DNA of 37,977 nucleotides. Origin: Sphingomonadaceae bacterium. GTDB lineage: Bacteria; Pseudomonadota; Alphaproteobacteria; Sphingomonadales; Sphingomonadaceae. A program made the position numbers and the translations under genes. Within the stretch, counting starts at the first letter, position 1. Each line of letters starts with the position of its first letter. The notes under the pieces were generated by a model, which saw nothing but the letters and a program-made list of their open reading frames with translations, had not been told where the DNA came from and ran no database searches. The DNA is taken from NCBI GenBank assembly GCA_025356175.1, contig JANXUP010000144.1:1-37977 (forward strand), in the 5' to 3' direction. Of the stretch, positions 17,317 to 23,547 are shown piece after piece.

Positions 17317-18057
17317 ATGAAATCGCTCAAGTTCGCTCTTGCCCCGCTCGCTCTTGCCCTTTCCTTTCCCGGAGCCGCCATGGCCAACGACCTGCAGACC
17401 CCGATCGCGGCGACCAGCACGCTGCTGACCGTCTCCGCCGATGGCAAGACTGCGCGCACCCCCGATCTTGCCGTGTTCAACGCTGGCGTGACCAGCCAGG
17501 GCAACACTGCCGGCGAAGCTCTCAGCGTCAATTCCGCGGATATGACCCGCATAATCGCGACGCTCAAGAAGGCCGGTATCGCCGACAAGGATATCCAGAC
17601 CAGCCAGATCAGCCTCAACCCGATCTATGGCCAGCCGGTCGTCCAGCCCAATGGCATGGTGCTGCAGGAACCGAAGATCGTCGGCTATCAGGCGACCAAC
17701 ACCGTCTCGATTCGCAGCCGCGACATCAAGAATTTCGGCAAGGTCCTCGACGCGCTGGTCGCCTCGGGTGCCAACCAGGTGAACGGCCCCAGCTTCCAGA
17801 TCGCGGAACCGGATGCGGCGACCGACGAAGCCCGGGTCAACGCGATGAGGGCCGCGCGCGCCCGTGCCGATCTCTATGCCCGCGCCGCTGGTCTCCGCGT
17901 CGTGAGGATAGTCTCGATCAGCGAGAGCGGCGGCTATTCCCCGCCGCAGCCGATGTACGCGATGGCCGTGCGTGCCAAGGCCGATTCCACGCCCATCTCG
18001 GCGGGCGAGGTCGAAGCGCAAGTGAGTGTCACAGTGCAGTTCGAACTGGCGCCGTGA
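17317..18057 (+). CDS. SIMPL-domain (DUF541) exported protein
   Basis: A 246-residue protein with a signal peptide (APLALALSFPGAAMA|ND, cleavage after A23) and a SIMPL/DUF541 domain across most of the mature chain. Family hallmarks are the start of the domain as a beta strand (LLTVSADGKTARTPDLAVFNAGV), the DIQTSQISLNPIY block, and the C-terminal GEVEAQVSVTVQFEL. Family members are periplasmic or surface proteins such as BP26 and YggE, linked loosely to oxidative stress; the precise role is unknown. I start at ATG 17317, with AAGGAGA upstream; the track start at 17236 lies in repeat DNA. Confidence 0.86.
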   Translation: MKSLKFALAPLALALSFPGAAMANDLQTPIAATSTLLTVSADGKTARTPDLAVFNAGVTSQGNTAGEALSVNSADMTRIIATLKKAGIADKDIQTSQISLNPIYGQPVVQPNGMVLQEPKIVGYQATNTVSIRSRDIKNFGKVLDALVASGANQVNGPSFQIAEPDAATDEARVNAMRAARARADLYARAAGLRVVRIVSISESGGYSPPQPMYAMAVRAKADSTPISAGEVEAQVSVTVQFELAP

Positions 18058-18081
18058 ACCTGATGGGCTAAGGGGCGGGTT

Positions 18082-18723
18082 ATGCCTGCCCCTGCCATCA
18101 AGATCTGCGGTATATCGACTCCCGAAACGCTGGCGGCGGTGATCGCCGCCAGCGCCGACTATGTCGGATTCAATTTTTACCCGCCCAGCCCCCGCTTTAT
18201 AACGCTGGATCAGGCGCAGGCTCTGGGTGCGCAAGCTGCGGGCCGGCTCCAGCGGGTTGGTCTGTTCGTCGACGCGGCGGATGATGCAGTGAGCCAGGCT
18301 TTGGCAACCGGCGCGCTTGATGTGTTGCAGCTTCATGGCGCGGAAAGCCCGGCGCGGGTGGCGGAATTGCGCGCCCGCTGCAGGCTGCGGGTGTGGAAAG
18401 TGATCCCAGTCGCAACCCGCGCCGATCTTGAACGCGCGGCGGATTATGTCGGTGCTGCGGACTTCGTGTTGCTCGATGCGAAACCGCCGGTTGGAAGTCT
18501 ACCCGGCGGGATGGGTCTGAAGTTCGACTGGACGCTGCTGCGCGATTGGAAAGCCCCGCTGCCCTGGGGCCTTGCGGGCGGGCTGACTGCGGTAAATGTG
18601 GCCGAGGCGATTGTCATGACCGGTGCCCCGCTGGTCGATGCCGCCTCAGGCGTCGAAAGCGCACCTGGCGTCAAGGACGTTGCCAAAATCGCCGAACTTT
18701 GCGCTGCGGTGCGCATCGCATAG
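18082..18723 (+). CDS. trpF: Phosphoribosylanthranilate isomerase
   Basis: A 213-residue TIM-barrel enzyme that isomerises N-(5-phosphoribosyl)anthranilate to CdRP in tryptophan synthesis. The catalytic Cys is C9 in IKICGIS and the general acid is D132 in VLLDAKPP. The phosphate-binding loops are GLAGGLTAVNV and DAASGVESAPGVKD. AGGGG precedes the ATG. In many alphaproteobacteria trpF directly precedes trpB; here a minus-strand beta-barrel gene separates them, and a hairpin terminates the trpF transcript. Confidence 0.96.
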   Translation: MPAPAIKICGISTPETLAAVIAASADYVGFNFYPPSPRFITLDQAQALGAQAAGRLQRVGLFVDAADDAVSQALATGALDVLQLHGAESPARVAELRARCRLRVWKVIPVATRADLERAADYVGAADFVLLDAKPPVGSLPGGMGLKFDWTLLRDWKAPLPWGLAGGLTAVNVAEAIVMTGAPLVDAASGVESAPGVKDVAKIAELCAAVRIA

Positions 18724-18757
18724 AAAAAGGACGGTCCCGCAAGGAACCGCCCTTCTC
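18724..18757. terminator. Terminator between trpF and convergent beta-barrel gene
   Basis: AAGGACGGTCC and GGAACCGCCCTT pair with one bulge around a short CGCAA loop, followed by CTCTTG on the plus strand and preceded by AAAAA, so it can end both converging transcripts. It is directly after the trpF stop. Confidence 0.55.
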
Positions 18758-18795
18758 TTGCCTGGCCGGAGGTGGCGTCCGGCCAAACTCGTTAC

Positions 18796-19260
18796 TTAAA
18801 ACCGTACGCCGACGCCGCCGACGACAGCATTCGAATCGGGAACGCTGCTACCGGTGAAATAGTGGCGATATTCGGCCTTGATATAGACCGGCCCCATGCC
18901 GATGCCTTGTTCGAGACCAGCGCCAGCATTCCAGCTGCCTTCGCACAGGTCGCACGGCTTGGTGGTGTAACCGCCAGCCACAAACAGCTTGGTCAGCGGA
19001 CCAGCCTTGATGCCGAAGCGGCCGGTGGCGCCATAAGCGACCTTGGTGCCGCTCTGGTCGATCTTGTCAGCCGACACTTCGACGCCGGCAAAGGTCATCG
19101 GGGCGAGATCAAAATCGTAACCGGCAGCAGCACCGTAAGTGGCTTCAGTGGTGCCGTTCGACCAGATCGCACCGCCGCGCACTTCGACGCGGGTGTCGTT
19201 GGCCAGCGCCGGGGTGGCGAATGCCAGCGAGGCGATGAGCGGCAGGATGAATTTACGCAT
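18796..19260 (-). CDS. Small outer-membrane beta-barrel protein
   Basis: A 154-residue exported protein. The signal peptide is MRKFILPLIASLAFATPALA with cleavage before NDTRVEV. The mature chain is a series of alternating beta strands with Gly/Tyr turns (AAAGYDFDL, GATGRFGI, YIKAEYRHYF) and ends in the C-terminal aromatic signal GVGVRF. This fits an eight-stranded opacity/OmpA-like porin barrel. The pair CDLC is unusual for such a barrel. I start at ATG 19260, with AAGGAGC 7 bases upstream; the 555-residue track ORF on this strand is an artefact running antisense through trpB. Its position between trpF and trpB breaks the usual trpFB unit. Confidence 0.85.
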   Translation of the reverse strand: MRKFILPLIASLAFATPALANDTRVEVRGGAIWSNGTTEATYGAAAGYDFDLAPMTFAGVEVSADKIDQSGTKVAYGATGRFGIKAGPLTKLFVAGGYTTKPCDLCEGSWNAGAGLEQGIGMGPVYIKAEYRHYFTGSSVPDSNAVVGGVGVRF

Positions 19261-19491
19261 GGTATGCTCCTTGGTGTTCCAGTCCTGCGGGAGGACAGGC
19301 CGACAAAATGGGTGGTGGGACCTGTCAGTGCAATGAACGGACCATTCAGAAGTTCCACATAAGCGTTTGATTGTGTCAATTTTACCACAGATACGGACAT
19401 GAATGGAATGTAATCTTACCGACTGATTAACCATCGCTTGCTGCGCCGAGGCTGGACTTCGCTGCAAGCCTCTGCCAAGCGCGAACGCGAT
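19261..19491. promoter_or_regulatory. Divergent promoter region, beta-barrel gene / trpB
   Basis: A 231-bp gap, more AT-rich near 19355-19430 than its surroundings, that must hold promoters for both divergent genes. A TTGACA hexamer on the minus strand (19374-19379) is a candidate -35 for the barrel gene, but I see no convincing -10 at the right spacing. No trp attenuator-like run of Trp codons was seen. Confidence 0.35.
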
Positions 19492-20709
19492 ATGACCACT
19501 GCGCCGAACCATAATTCTTTTCGCACCCAACCCGACGAACGCGGCCATTTCGGCCAGTTCGGCGGGCGCTATGTCGCCGAAACCCTGATGCCGCTCGTGC
19601 TCGAGCTGGAAGCCGAGTACACCAGAGCCAAGGCTGACCCGGCATTTCAAGCAGAGTTCGATGACCTGCTCGAACATTACGTCGGACGCCCCAGCCCGCT
19701 CTATTTCGCGCCGCGCCTCACTGAAGAACTGGGCGGTGCGCAGATCTGGTTCAAACGCGACGAGCTCAACCATACCGGCGCTCACAAGATCAATAATTGC
19801 GTCGGGCAGATCCTGCTCGCGATCCGCATGGGCAAGACCAGGATAATTGCCGAAACCGGAGCGGGCCAGCACGGGGTTGCCACCGCCACGGTCTGCGCGC
19901 GGTTTGGCCTGCCTTGCGTGGTGTTCATGGGCGCGACCGATGTGGCGCGGCAAGCGCCCAACGTGTTCCGGATGAAGCTGCTCGGCGCCGAAGTTCGCGC
20001 TGTTACTGCGGGGGCGGCGACGCTGAAGGACGCGATGAACGAGGCGCTGCGCGATTGGGTCGCCAATGTGCATGACACCTTTTACATCATCGGCACCGCG
20101 GCGGGCCCGCACCCTTACCCCGAACTGGTCCGCGATTTCCAAAGCGTGATCGGCAAGGAAGCCCGCGCCCAGATGCTGAGCCGCGTGGGCCGCCTGCCCG
20201 ACCTGCTGGTCGCGGCGATCGGCGGAGGCAGCAATGCGATCGGGCTGTTCCATCCGTTCCTTGACGATCCCGAAGTAAAGATGCTCGGGGTCGAAGCAGC
20301 GGGCCACGGGCTCGACAAGGAACACGCGGCGAGCCTTGCAGGCGGACGCCCCGGCATCCTCCACGGCAACAAGACCTACCTGCTGCAGGACGCCGACGGC
20401 CAGATCACCGAAGGCCACTCGATCAGCGCCGGACTCGATTATCCCGGGATCGGGCCGGAGCACGCCTGGCTGCGTGATGTCGGCCGGGTCGATTACACCA
20501 GCGTCACCGATGTGGAAGCGCTCGACGGGTTTCAGCTACTGTGCCGCACCGAAGGCATCATCCCGGCGCTCGAACCGGCCCACGCCATCGCCGCAGTCAA
20601 GAAGATCGCGCCGACGATGGACAAGGATCAGATCATCCTGCTCAACCTGTGCGGGCGCGGGGACAAGGACATTTTCGCGGTGGCGGAGCATCTGGGGGTG
20701 AGTCTTTAA
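19492..20709 (+). CDS. trpB: Tryptophan synthase beta subunit
   Basis: A 405-residue PLP enzyme that condenses indole with serine, partner of TrpA in the alpha2-beta2 complex. The PLP lysine is K99 in HTGAHKINN. The PLP phosphate loop is GGGSNAIG, and GRDEL-type indole-side residues appear in [10 protein letters not shown]. The chain ends AEHLGVSL. I start at ATG 19492; the track's TTG at 19438 adds 18 residues without support. Normally trpA follows at once. Here a DUF559 cassette begins one base after the TAA stop, and a second diverged copy of the last 41 codons of trpB lies 500 bp downstream. Confidence 0.97.
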   Translation: MTTAPNHNSFRTQPDERGHFGQFGGRYVAETLMPLVLELEAEYTRAKADPAFQAEFDDLLEHYVGRPSPLYFAPRLTEELGGAQIWFKRDELNHTGAHKINNCVGQILLAIRMGKTRIIAETGAGQHGVATATVCARFGLPCVVFMGATDVARQAPNVFRMKLLGAEVRAVTAGAATLKDAMNEALRDWVANVHDTFYIIGTAAGPHPYPELVRDFQSVIGKEARAQMLSRVGRLPDLLVAAIGGGSNAIGLFHPFLDDPEVKMLGVEAAGHGLDKEHAASLAGGRPGILHGNKTYLLQDADGQITEGHSISAGLDYPGIGPEHAWLRDVGRVDYTSVTDVEALDGFQLLCRTEGIIPALEPAHAIAAVKKIAPTMDKDQIILLNLCGRGDKDIFAVAEHLGVSL

Positions 20710-20710
20710 A

Positions 20711-20747
20711 GCCCTCTCCCCTTCAGGGGAGAGGGTTGGGAGAGGGG
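20711..20747 (+). repeat. Left REP-like end of DUF559 cassette
   Basis: Perfect hairpin CCCTCTCCCC-TTCA-GGGGAGAGGG followed by TTGGGAGAGGGG. The last GAGAGGGG lies 1 base before the DUF559 ATG and serves as, or overlaps, its Shine-Dalgarno. The hairpin could also end the trpB transcript. Confidence 0.7.
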
Positions 20748-20748
20748 A

Positions 20749-21138
20749 ATGCGCGATCCAGGTTTAACGGAGTTTGCGAAGGCCAATCGCAAACAAATGT
20801 CCGAGCCCGCCATGCGTATGTGGCTGCAACTTCGAGCGAAGCGGTTTGAGGGCATCAAATTTTATCGGGAGAAAGTGATTGGTGCTTACATTGCTGATTT
20901 TGCCGCCAACGAACCCAAGCTGGTCATTGAGATCGACGGAGATACACACGATGCGGACGATCAGGCAGACTTGGTCCGGACACGTTATCTTGAGAGCCGA
21001 GGTTATCGTGTGAAGCGGTATTCCAACGTTGATGTAATGCAGAATTTAGAAGGTGTTTTGATGCATTTGACCTCGGTGGTTGCCGCGATGCGGCCCCCTC
21101 TCCCAACCCTCTCCCCTCAAGGGGAGAGGGCTAAGTGA
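20749..21138 (+). CDS. DUF559 (Vsr-like) endonuclease-domain protein
   Basis: A 129-residue single-domain DUF559 protein of the PD-(D/E)XK/very-short-patch-repair fold group. Family features are [21 protein letters not shown], then IADF (D50), [10 protein letters not shown] (E61, D63, H67) as the probable metal-binding core, then [15 protein letters not shown] and [12 protein letters not shown]. The last residues ([14 protein letters not shown]) are encoded by the right terminal repeat, and the stop falls in flanking DNA. The start region is formed by the left repeat. By eye its GC is lower than in the trp genes and codon use differs (AAA, TTT, GGT), fitting acquisition. No methylase or transposase accompanies it. 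The biological function of stand-alone DUF559 proteins is not established. Confidence 0.82.
   Translation: MRDPGLTEFAKANRKQMSEPAMRMWLQLRAKRFEGIKFYREKVIGAYIADFAANEPKLVIEIDGDTHDADDQADLVRTRYLESRGYRVKRYSNVDVMQNLEGVLMHLTSVVAAMRPPLPTLSPQGERAK
21095..21131 (-). repeat. Right REP-like end of DUF559 cassette
   Basis: Inverted copy of the left end with one mismatch (the loop reads TCAA rather than TGAA). It encodes the DUF559 C-terminus in one frame, and its GGGGAGAGGG lies 10 bases before the ATG of the trp chimera, where it can act as Shine-Dalgarno. Confidence 0.7.
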
Positions 21139-21140
21139 CA

Positions 21141-21344
21141 ATGACCCGCCTCTCCTCGACCTTCGCCCGCGGCCCAGCCCTCGTCACCTTCATCACCGGC
21201 GGCGACGGGCCGACCGATGCGATTGCGGCGGTAAAGAAGATCGCGCCGACCATGGACATGGACCAGATCATTTTGGTCAACCTGTGCGGGCGGGGAGACA
21301 AGGACATCTTCGCCGTCGCGGAGCATTTGGGTGTGGAGTTGTGA
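21141..21344 (+). pseudogene. Chimeric trpA-start / trpB-end remnant ORF
   Basis: A 67-codon open frame. Codons 1-25 (to ITGGDGPT) match the start of TrpA; codons 27-67 ([16 protein letters not shown]...AEHLGVEL) match the end of TrpB. By-eye identity is 59/75 bases to local trpA and 103/126 to local trpB. Most differences are silent (about 12 of 16 and 18 of 23), with only 4 and 3 residue changes. It lacks every catalytic residue of both enzymes. The pattern indicates that both halves diverged while part of working genes, then were joined at about base 21215. It begins 9 bases after the DUF559 cassette and its TGA overlaps the next GTG. Possible peptide function cannot be excluded because the frame is intact. 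Confidence 0.85.
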
Positions 21345-21604
21345 GTACGCGCTTGCCAAATTCTGCGATCACGCTCCTAGTTGCGATCCTTGGGGTGCTT
21401 GGTGGGTGCTCCAATCCGGTCAGCGACGCCAAAGAGCGGTATGAGATCGTCCAACGGACGGGCGATAAGCAGGAAATTTGCGCTAAGAGCAGAGAGCTAG
21501 CCGAGGCATACCTGAATCAAAAAGACGAAGAGGGCTACAAAGATCAGAAGCTAACGGCGGCCATAGAATGTCAAAGCGCTGAACTAGAACGGCGAGGCAG
21601 CTAA
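21341..21604 (+). CDS. Small putative lipoprotein between trp genes
   Basis: An 87-residue protein beginning at GTG 21341, which overlaps the chimera's TGA (GTGA). A hydrophobic segment ([15 protein letters not shown]) ends in a good lipobox LGGC. The mature part is short, charged and helical ([18 protein letters not shown], then [19 protein letters not shown]) with two further Cys (EICAKS, AIECQS) that could pair. I do not recognise a family. GC is lower by eye than in trpA, with rarer codons such as AGA, CTA, ATA and AAA, suggesting outside origin. Its TAA is directly followed by the trpA ATG. The longer track ORF from 21080 is an artefact. Confidence 0.65.
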   Translation: MSTRLPNSAITLLVAILGVLGGCSNPVSDAKERYEIVQRTGDKQEICAKSRELAEAYLNQKDEEGYKDQKLTAAIECQSAELERRGS

Positions 21605-22381
21605 ATGACCCGCCTCTCCACCGCCTTTTCCCGCGGCCCCGCGCTCATTACCTTTATCACTGGCGGAGATGGCCCAACGGCTGACATCCTCGACGCGCTA
21701 GTCACGGGCGGCGCGGATGTGATCGAGTTGGGGATGCCGTTCACCGATCCGATGGCTGATGGCCCGGCGATCCAGCAGGCCAACCTGCGCAGTCTGGGTG
21801 CGGGCACCACCACCGCCGAGATCTTCCGCATCGCCGCCGCCTTCCGCGCGCGCCACCCGGAAGTGCCGCTGGTTCTGATGGGCTATGCCAATCCGATGAT
21901 CACGCGCGGGGCCGAGTGGTTCGCTGACCAGTGCCAGCAGTCCGGGGTCGACGGGGTAATCTGCGTCGATATCCCGCCCGAGGAAGACCCCGAACTCGGC
22001 CCGGCCTTGCGCGGAGCGGGCGTCGCGCTGATCCGCCTCGCCACCCCGACCACCGATGCGGCGCGGTTGCCCGCCGTGCTCGATGGCTCGTCGGGGTTTC
22101 TCTATTACGTCTCTGTCGCCGGGATCACCGGGTTGCAACAGGCCGCGCAAGCGAGCATCGAAGAAGCCGTGGCGCGGATCAAGGCCAGCGCGACAATCCC
22201 CGTCGTGGTCGGCTTCGGGGTGCGCACGCCCGAACAAGCCGCCGCGATTGCCAAGGTGGCGGACGGCGTAGTGGTCGGCTCCGCCCTGGTCGAACTGGTG
22301 GCCCAGCACGGCGCGAATGCGGCAGGTCCGGTGCGCGATCTGACGGCTGCGCTCGCCGATGCGGTCCACAGCGCCAGGTAA
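21605..22381 (+). CDS. trpA: Tryptophan synthase alpha subunit
   Basis: A 258-residue TIM barrel that cleaves indole-3-glycerol phosphate to indole, which is channelled to TrpB. Catalytic residues are E41 in VIELGMPFTDP and D52 in MADGP. The phosphate end includes GFGVRTPEQ and VVGSALVE. The ATG follows the lipoprotein stop with no gap, so translation is likely coupled. It is followed by accD after 160 bp. A diverged copy of its first 25 codons lies at 21141, which raises the possibility that this full copy came from a different lineage than the upstream trpB. Confidence 0.97.
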   Translation: MTRLSTAFSRGPALITFITGGDGPTADILDALVTGGADVIELGMPFTDPMADGPAIQQANLRSLGAGTTTAEIFRIAAAFRARHPEVPLVLMGYANPMITRGAEWFADQCQQSGVDGVICVDIPPEEDPELGPALRGAGVALIRLATPTTDAARLPAVLDGSSGFLYYVSVAGITGLQQAAQASIEEAVARIKASATIPVVVGFGVRTPEQAAAIAKVADGVVVGSALVELVAQHGANAAGPVRDLTAALADAVHSAR

Positions 22382-22507
22382 GCGCACAGTGCGGCCTGGC
22401 ATTGTCCTACTTCACCCAAATGTGCCATGAGGCGCCGATGACTTCACACGCGACATTTTCCGCCCGCCGTTTGCAACCCGGCAAAAGCGACAGATTTTTA
22501 TTGCTCT

Positions 22508-22529
22508 GGACTGTGGTCCAAGCGGTCCA
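22508..22529 (+). promoter_or_regulatory. 22-bp motif shared by purB and accD upstream regions, copy 2
   Basis: GGACTGTGGTCC followed by AAGCGGTCCA ends 12 bases before the accD ATG and matches the purB-side copy at 21 of 22 positions. Here it overlaps a GTG-initiated 10-codon frame ([10 protein letters not shown]) whose TGA overlaps the accD ATG as ATGA. Confidence 0.4.
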
Positions 22530-22541
22530 CGCAGGTGCGGC

Positions 22542-23402
22542 ATGAGCTGGATTGACCGTGTCCGCAAAGCGTTGCCCTTTCAGGACAAGCGCGACACCCC
22601 CGACAACCTATGGACCAGCTGCCCTTCGTGCAAGGAAATGCTGTTCACCAAGGAATACGAGGAAAACCTAAGCGTCTGTCCGCGCTGTGACCATCATGGC
22701 CGGATCGGGGCTGATGCGCGGTTTGCGCAGTTGCTCGATCAGGGCTTCGAAGTGCTTGAGACGCCACGCGTCAAGGAAGACCCGCTCAAGTTCCGCGACC
22801 AGAAGAAATACCCCGACCGGCTCAAGGCAGCGCGCCTCGCAGTTGCCGGGCATGGGCCGCACCCCGATGCGCTGACCAATGCGCTCGGCGCGATCGAAGG
22901 GCACAAATGCGTGCTCGGCGTGCAGGACTTTGGCTTCATGGGCGGATCGATGGGCATGGCGGTGGGCCAGACCTTCGTTGCCGGGGCCGACCGCGCGATC
23001 AAGGAGAAGGTCCCTTACGTGATCTGTACCGCCGCGGGCGGCGCGCGGATGCAGGAAGGTATTCTCAGCCTGATGCAGATGCCCAAAGCGACTGTGGCGA
23101 TCAGCCGCCTCAAGCGCGCCGGGCTGCCCTACATCGTGGTGCTGACCGATCCGACCACCGGCGGGGTCACCGCCAGCTATGCCATGCTCGGTGACATCCA
23201 GATTGCCGAACCGGGTTGCCTGATCGGCTTTGCCGGCCAGCGGGTGATCCAGGACACGATCCGCGAGAAACTGCCCGAAGGCTTTCAGAGGGCGGAATAT
23301 CTGCTCGAACACGGCATGATCGACATGGTCACACATCGCCACAAGCTGCGCGATACGCTAGCGAGCGTGCTTGATTATCTGGGCGCAAAGGCGGCGGCGT
23401 GA
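22542..23402 (+). CDS. accD: Acetyl-CoA carboxylase carboxyltransferase subunit beta
   Basis: A 286-residue subunit that, with AccA, transfers carboxyl from biotin to acetyl-CoA to make malonyl-CoA for fatty-acid synthesis. The N-terminal zinc ribbon is C27-x2-C30 ... C46-x2-C49 (CPSCKEM, CPRCDHH). The crotonase-fold carboxyltransferase domain includes [21 protein letters not shown] and [16 protein letters not shown], with the oxyanion-type Gly pairs intact. The ATG overlaps the end of a tiny upstream frame. The order trpA-accD-folC is usual in sphingomonads and other alphaproteobacteria. Confidence 0.97.
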   Translation: MSWIDRVRKALPFQDKRDTPDNLWTSCPSCKEMLFTKEYEENLSVCPRCDHHGRIGADARFAQLLDQGFEVLETPRVKEDPLKFRDQKKYPDRLKAARLAVAGHGPHPDALTNALGAIEGHKCVLGVQDFGFMGGSMGMAVGQTFVAGADRAIKEKVPYVICTAAGGARMQEGILSLMQMPKATVAISRLKRAGLPYIVVLTDPTTGGVTASYAMLGDIQIAEPGCLIGFAGQRVIQDTIREKLPEGFQRAEYLLEHGMIDMVTHRHKLRDTLASVLDYLGAKAAA

Positions 23403-23410
23403 ACATGCTG

Positions 23411-23544
23411 ATCCTCCCCGGAACGGGGAGGTACCCCGCAGGGGCGGTGGGGTCAGGACCTCTCCGCAAACACAGAGCTTGGCTGCTAGCAACCGATCCC
23501 TCCGTCACCTCTTCGGGGTGCCACGTCCCCGTTCCGGGGAGGAT
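23411..23544. repeat. 134-bp palindromic element between accD and folC
   Basis: Arms ATCCTCCCCGGAACGGGGAG (23411-23430) and GTCCCCGTTCCGGGGAGGAT (23525-23544) are inverted copies at 19 of 20 bases. Each arm is itself a small palindrome (CTCCCCG-GAA-CGGGGAG). The internal sequence (GGTACCCCGC..., ...GGTGCCACG) is imperfectly complementary. The right arm supplies the folC Shine-Dalgarno GGGGAGGA. Confidence 0.7.
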
Positions 23545-23547
23545 TTG

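Larger units (their letters stand above)
20711..21131. mobile_element. DUF559 cassette with 37-bp inverted ends
   Basis: The ends at 20711-20747 and 21095-21131 are inverted copies with 36 of 37 bases matching. Each end itself contains a REP-like hairpin (CCCTCTCCCC / GGGGAGAGGG) plus an asymmetric tail (TTGGGAGAGGGG). The only gene inside is the DUF559 ORF. TAA occurs on both flanks (20707-20709, which is the trpB stop, and 21132-21134) and could be a 3-bp target duplication. The insert sits exactly at the trpB stop without damaging it. Mobility is inference; no transposase is present. Confidence 0.65.

Noticed and set aside
18796-20463. 555-residue minus-strand ORF covering the beta-barrel gene and antisense trpB
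   Set aside because: Only the last 154 codons form a real protein with signal peptide and Shine-Dalgarno; the rest is antisense to trpB and stays open because of high GC.
20749-21138. DUF559 gene as part of a restriction-modification or Vsr repair system
   Set aside because: No DNA methyltransferase or partner nuclease is nearby; the inverted ends fit a self-contained cassette better.
21141-21344. Simple frameshift or assembly error in trpA or trpB as the cause of the chimera
   Set aside because: Both full-length genes are intact, and the fragment differs from each at about 20% of bases, mostly silently, which sequencing or assembly error does not produce.
21080-21604. 174-residue frame starting inside the DUF559 cassette and ending as the lipoprotein
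   Set aside because: Its first half is the wrong frame of the DUF559 end and trp chimera; the real start is GTG 21341, directly before the lipoprotein signal.
23371-23547. 59-residue N-terminal extension of FolC
   Set aside because: It translates the end of accD and the palindromic repeat; the GTG at 23548 has a strong Shine-Dalgarno.
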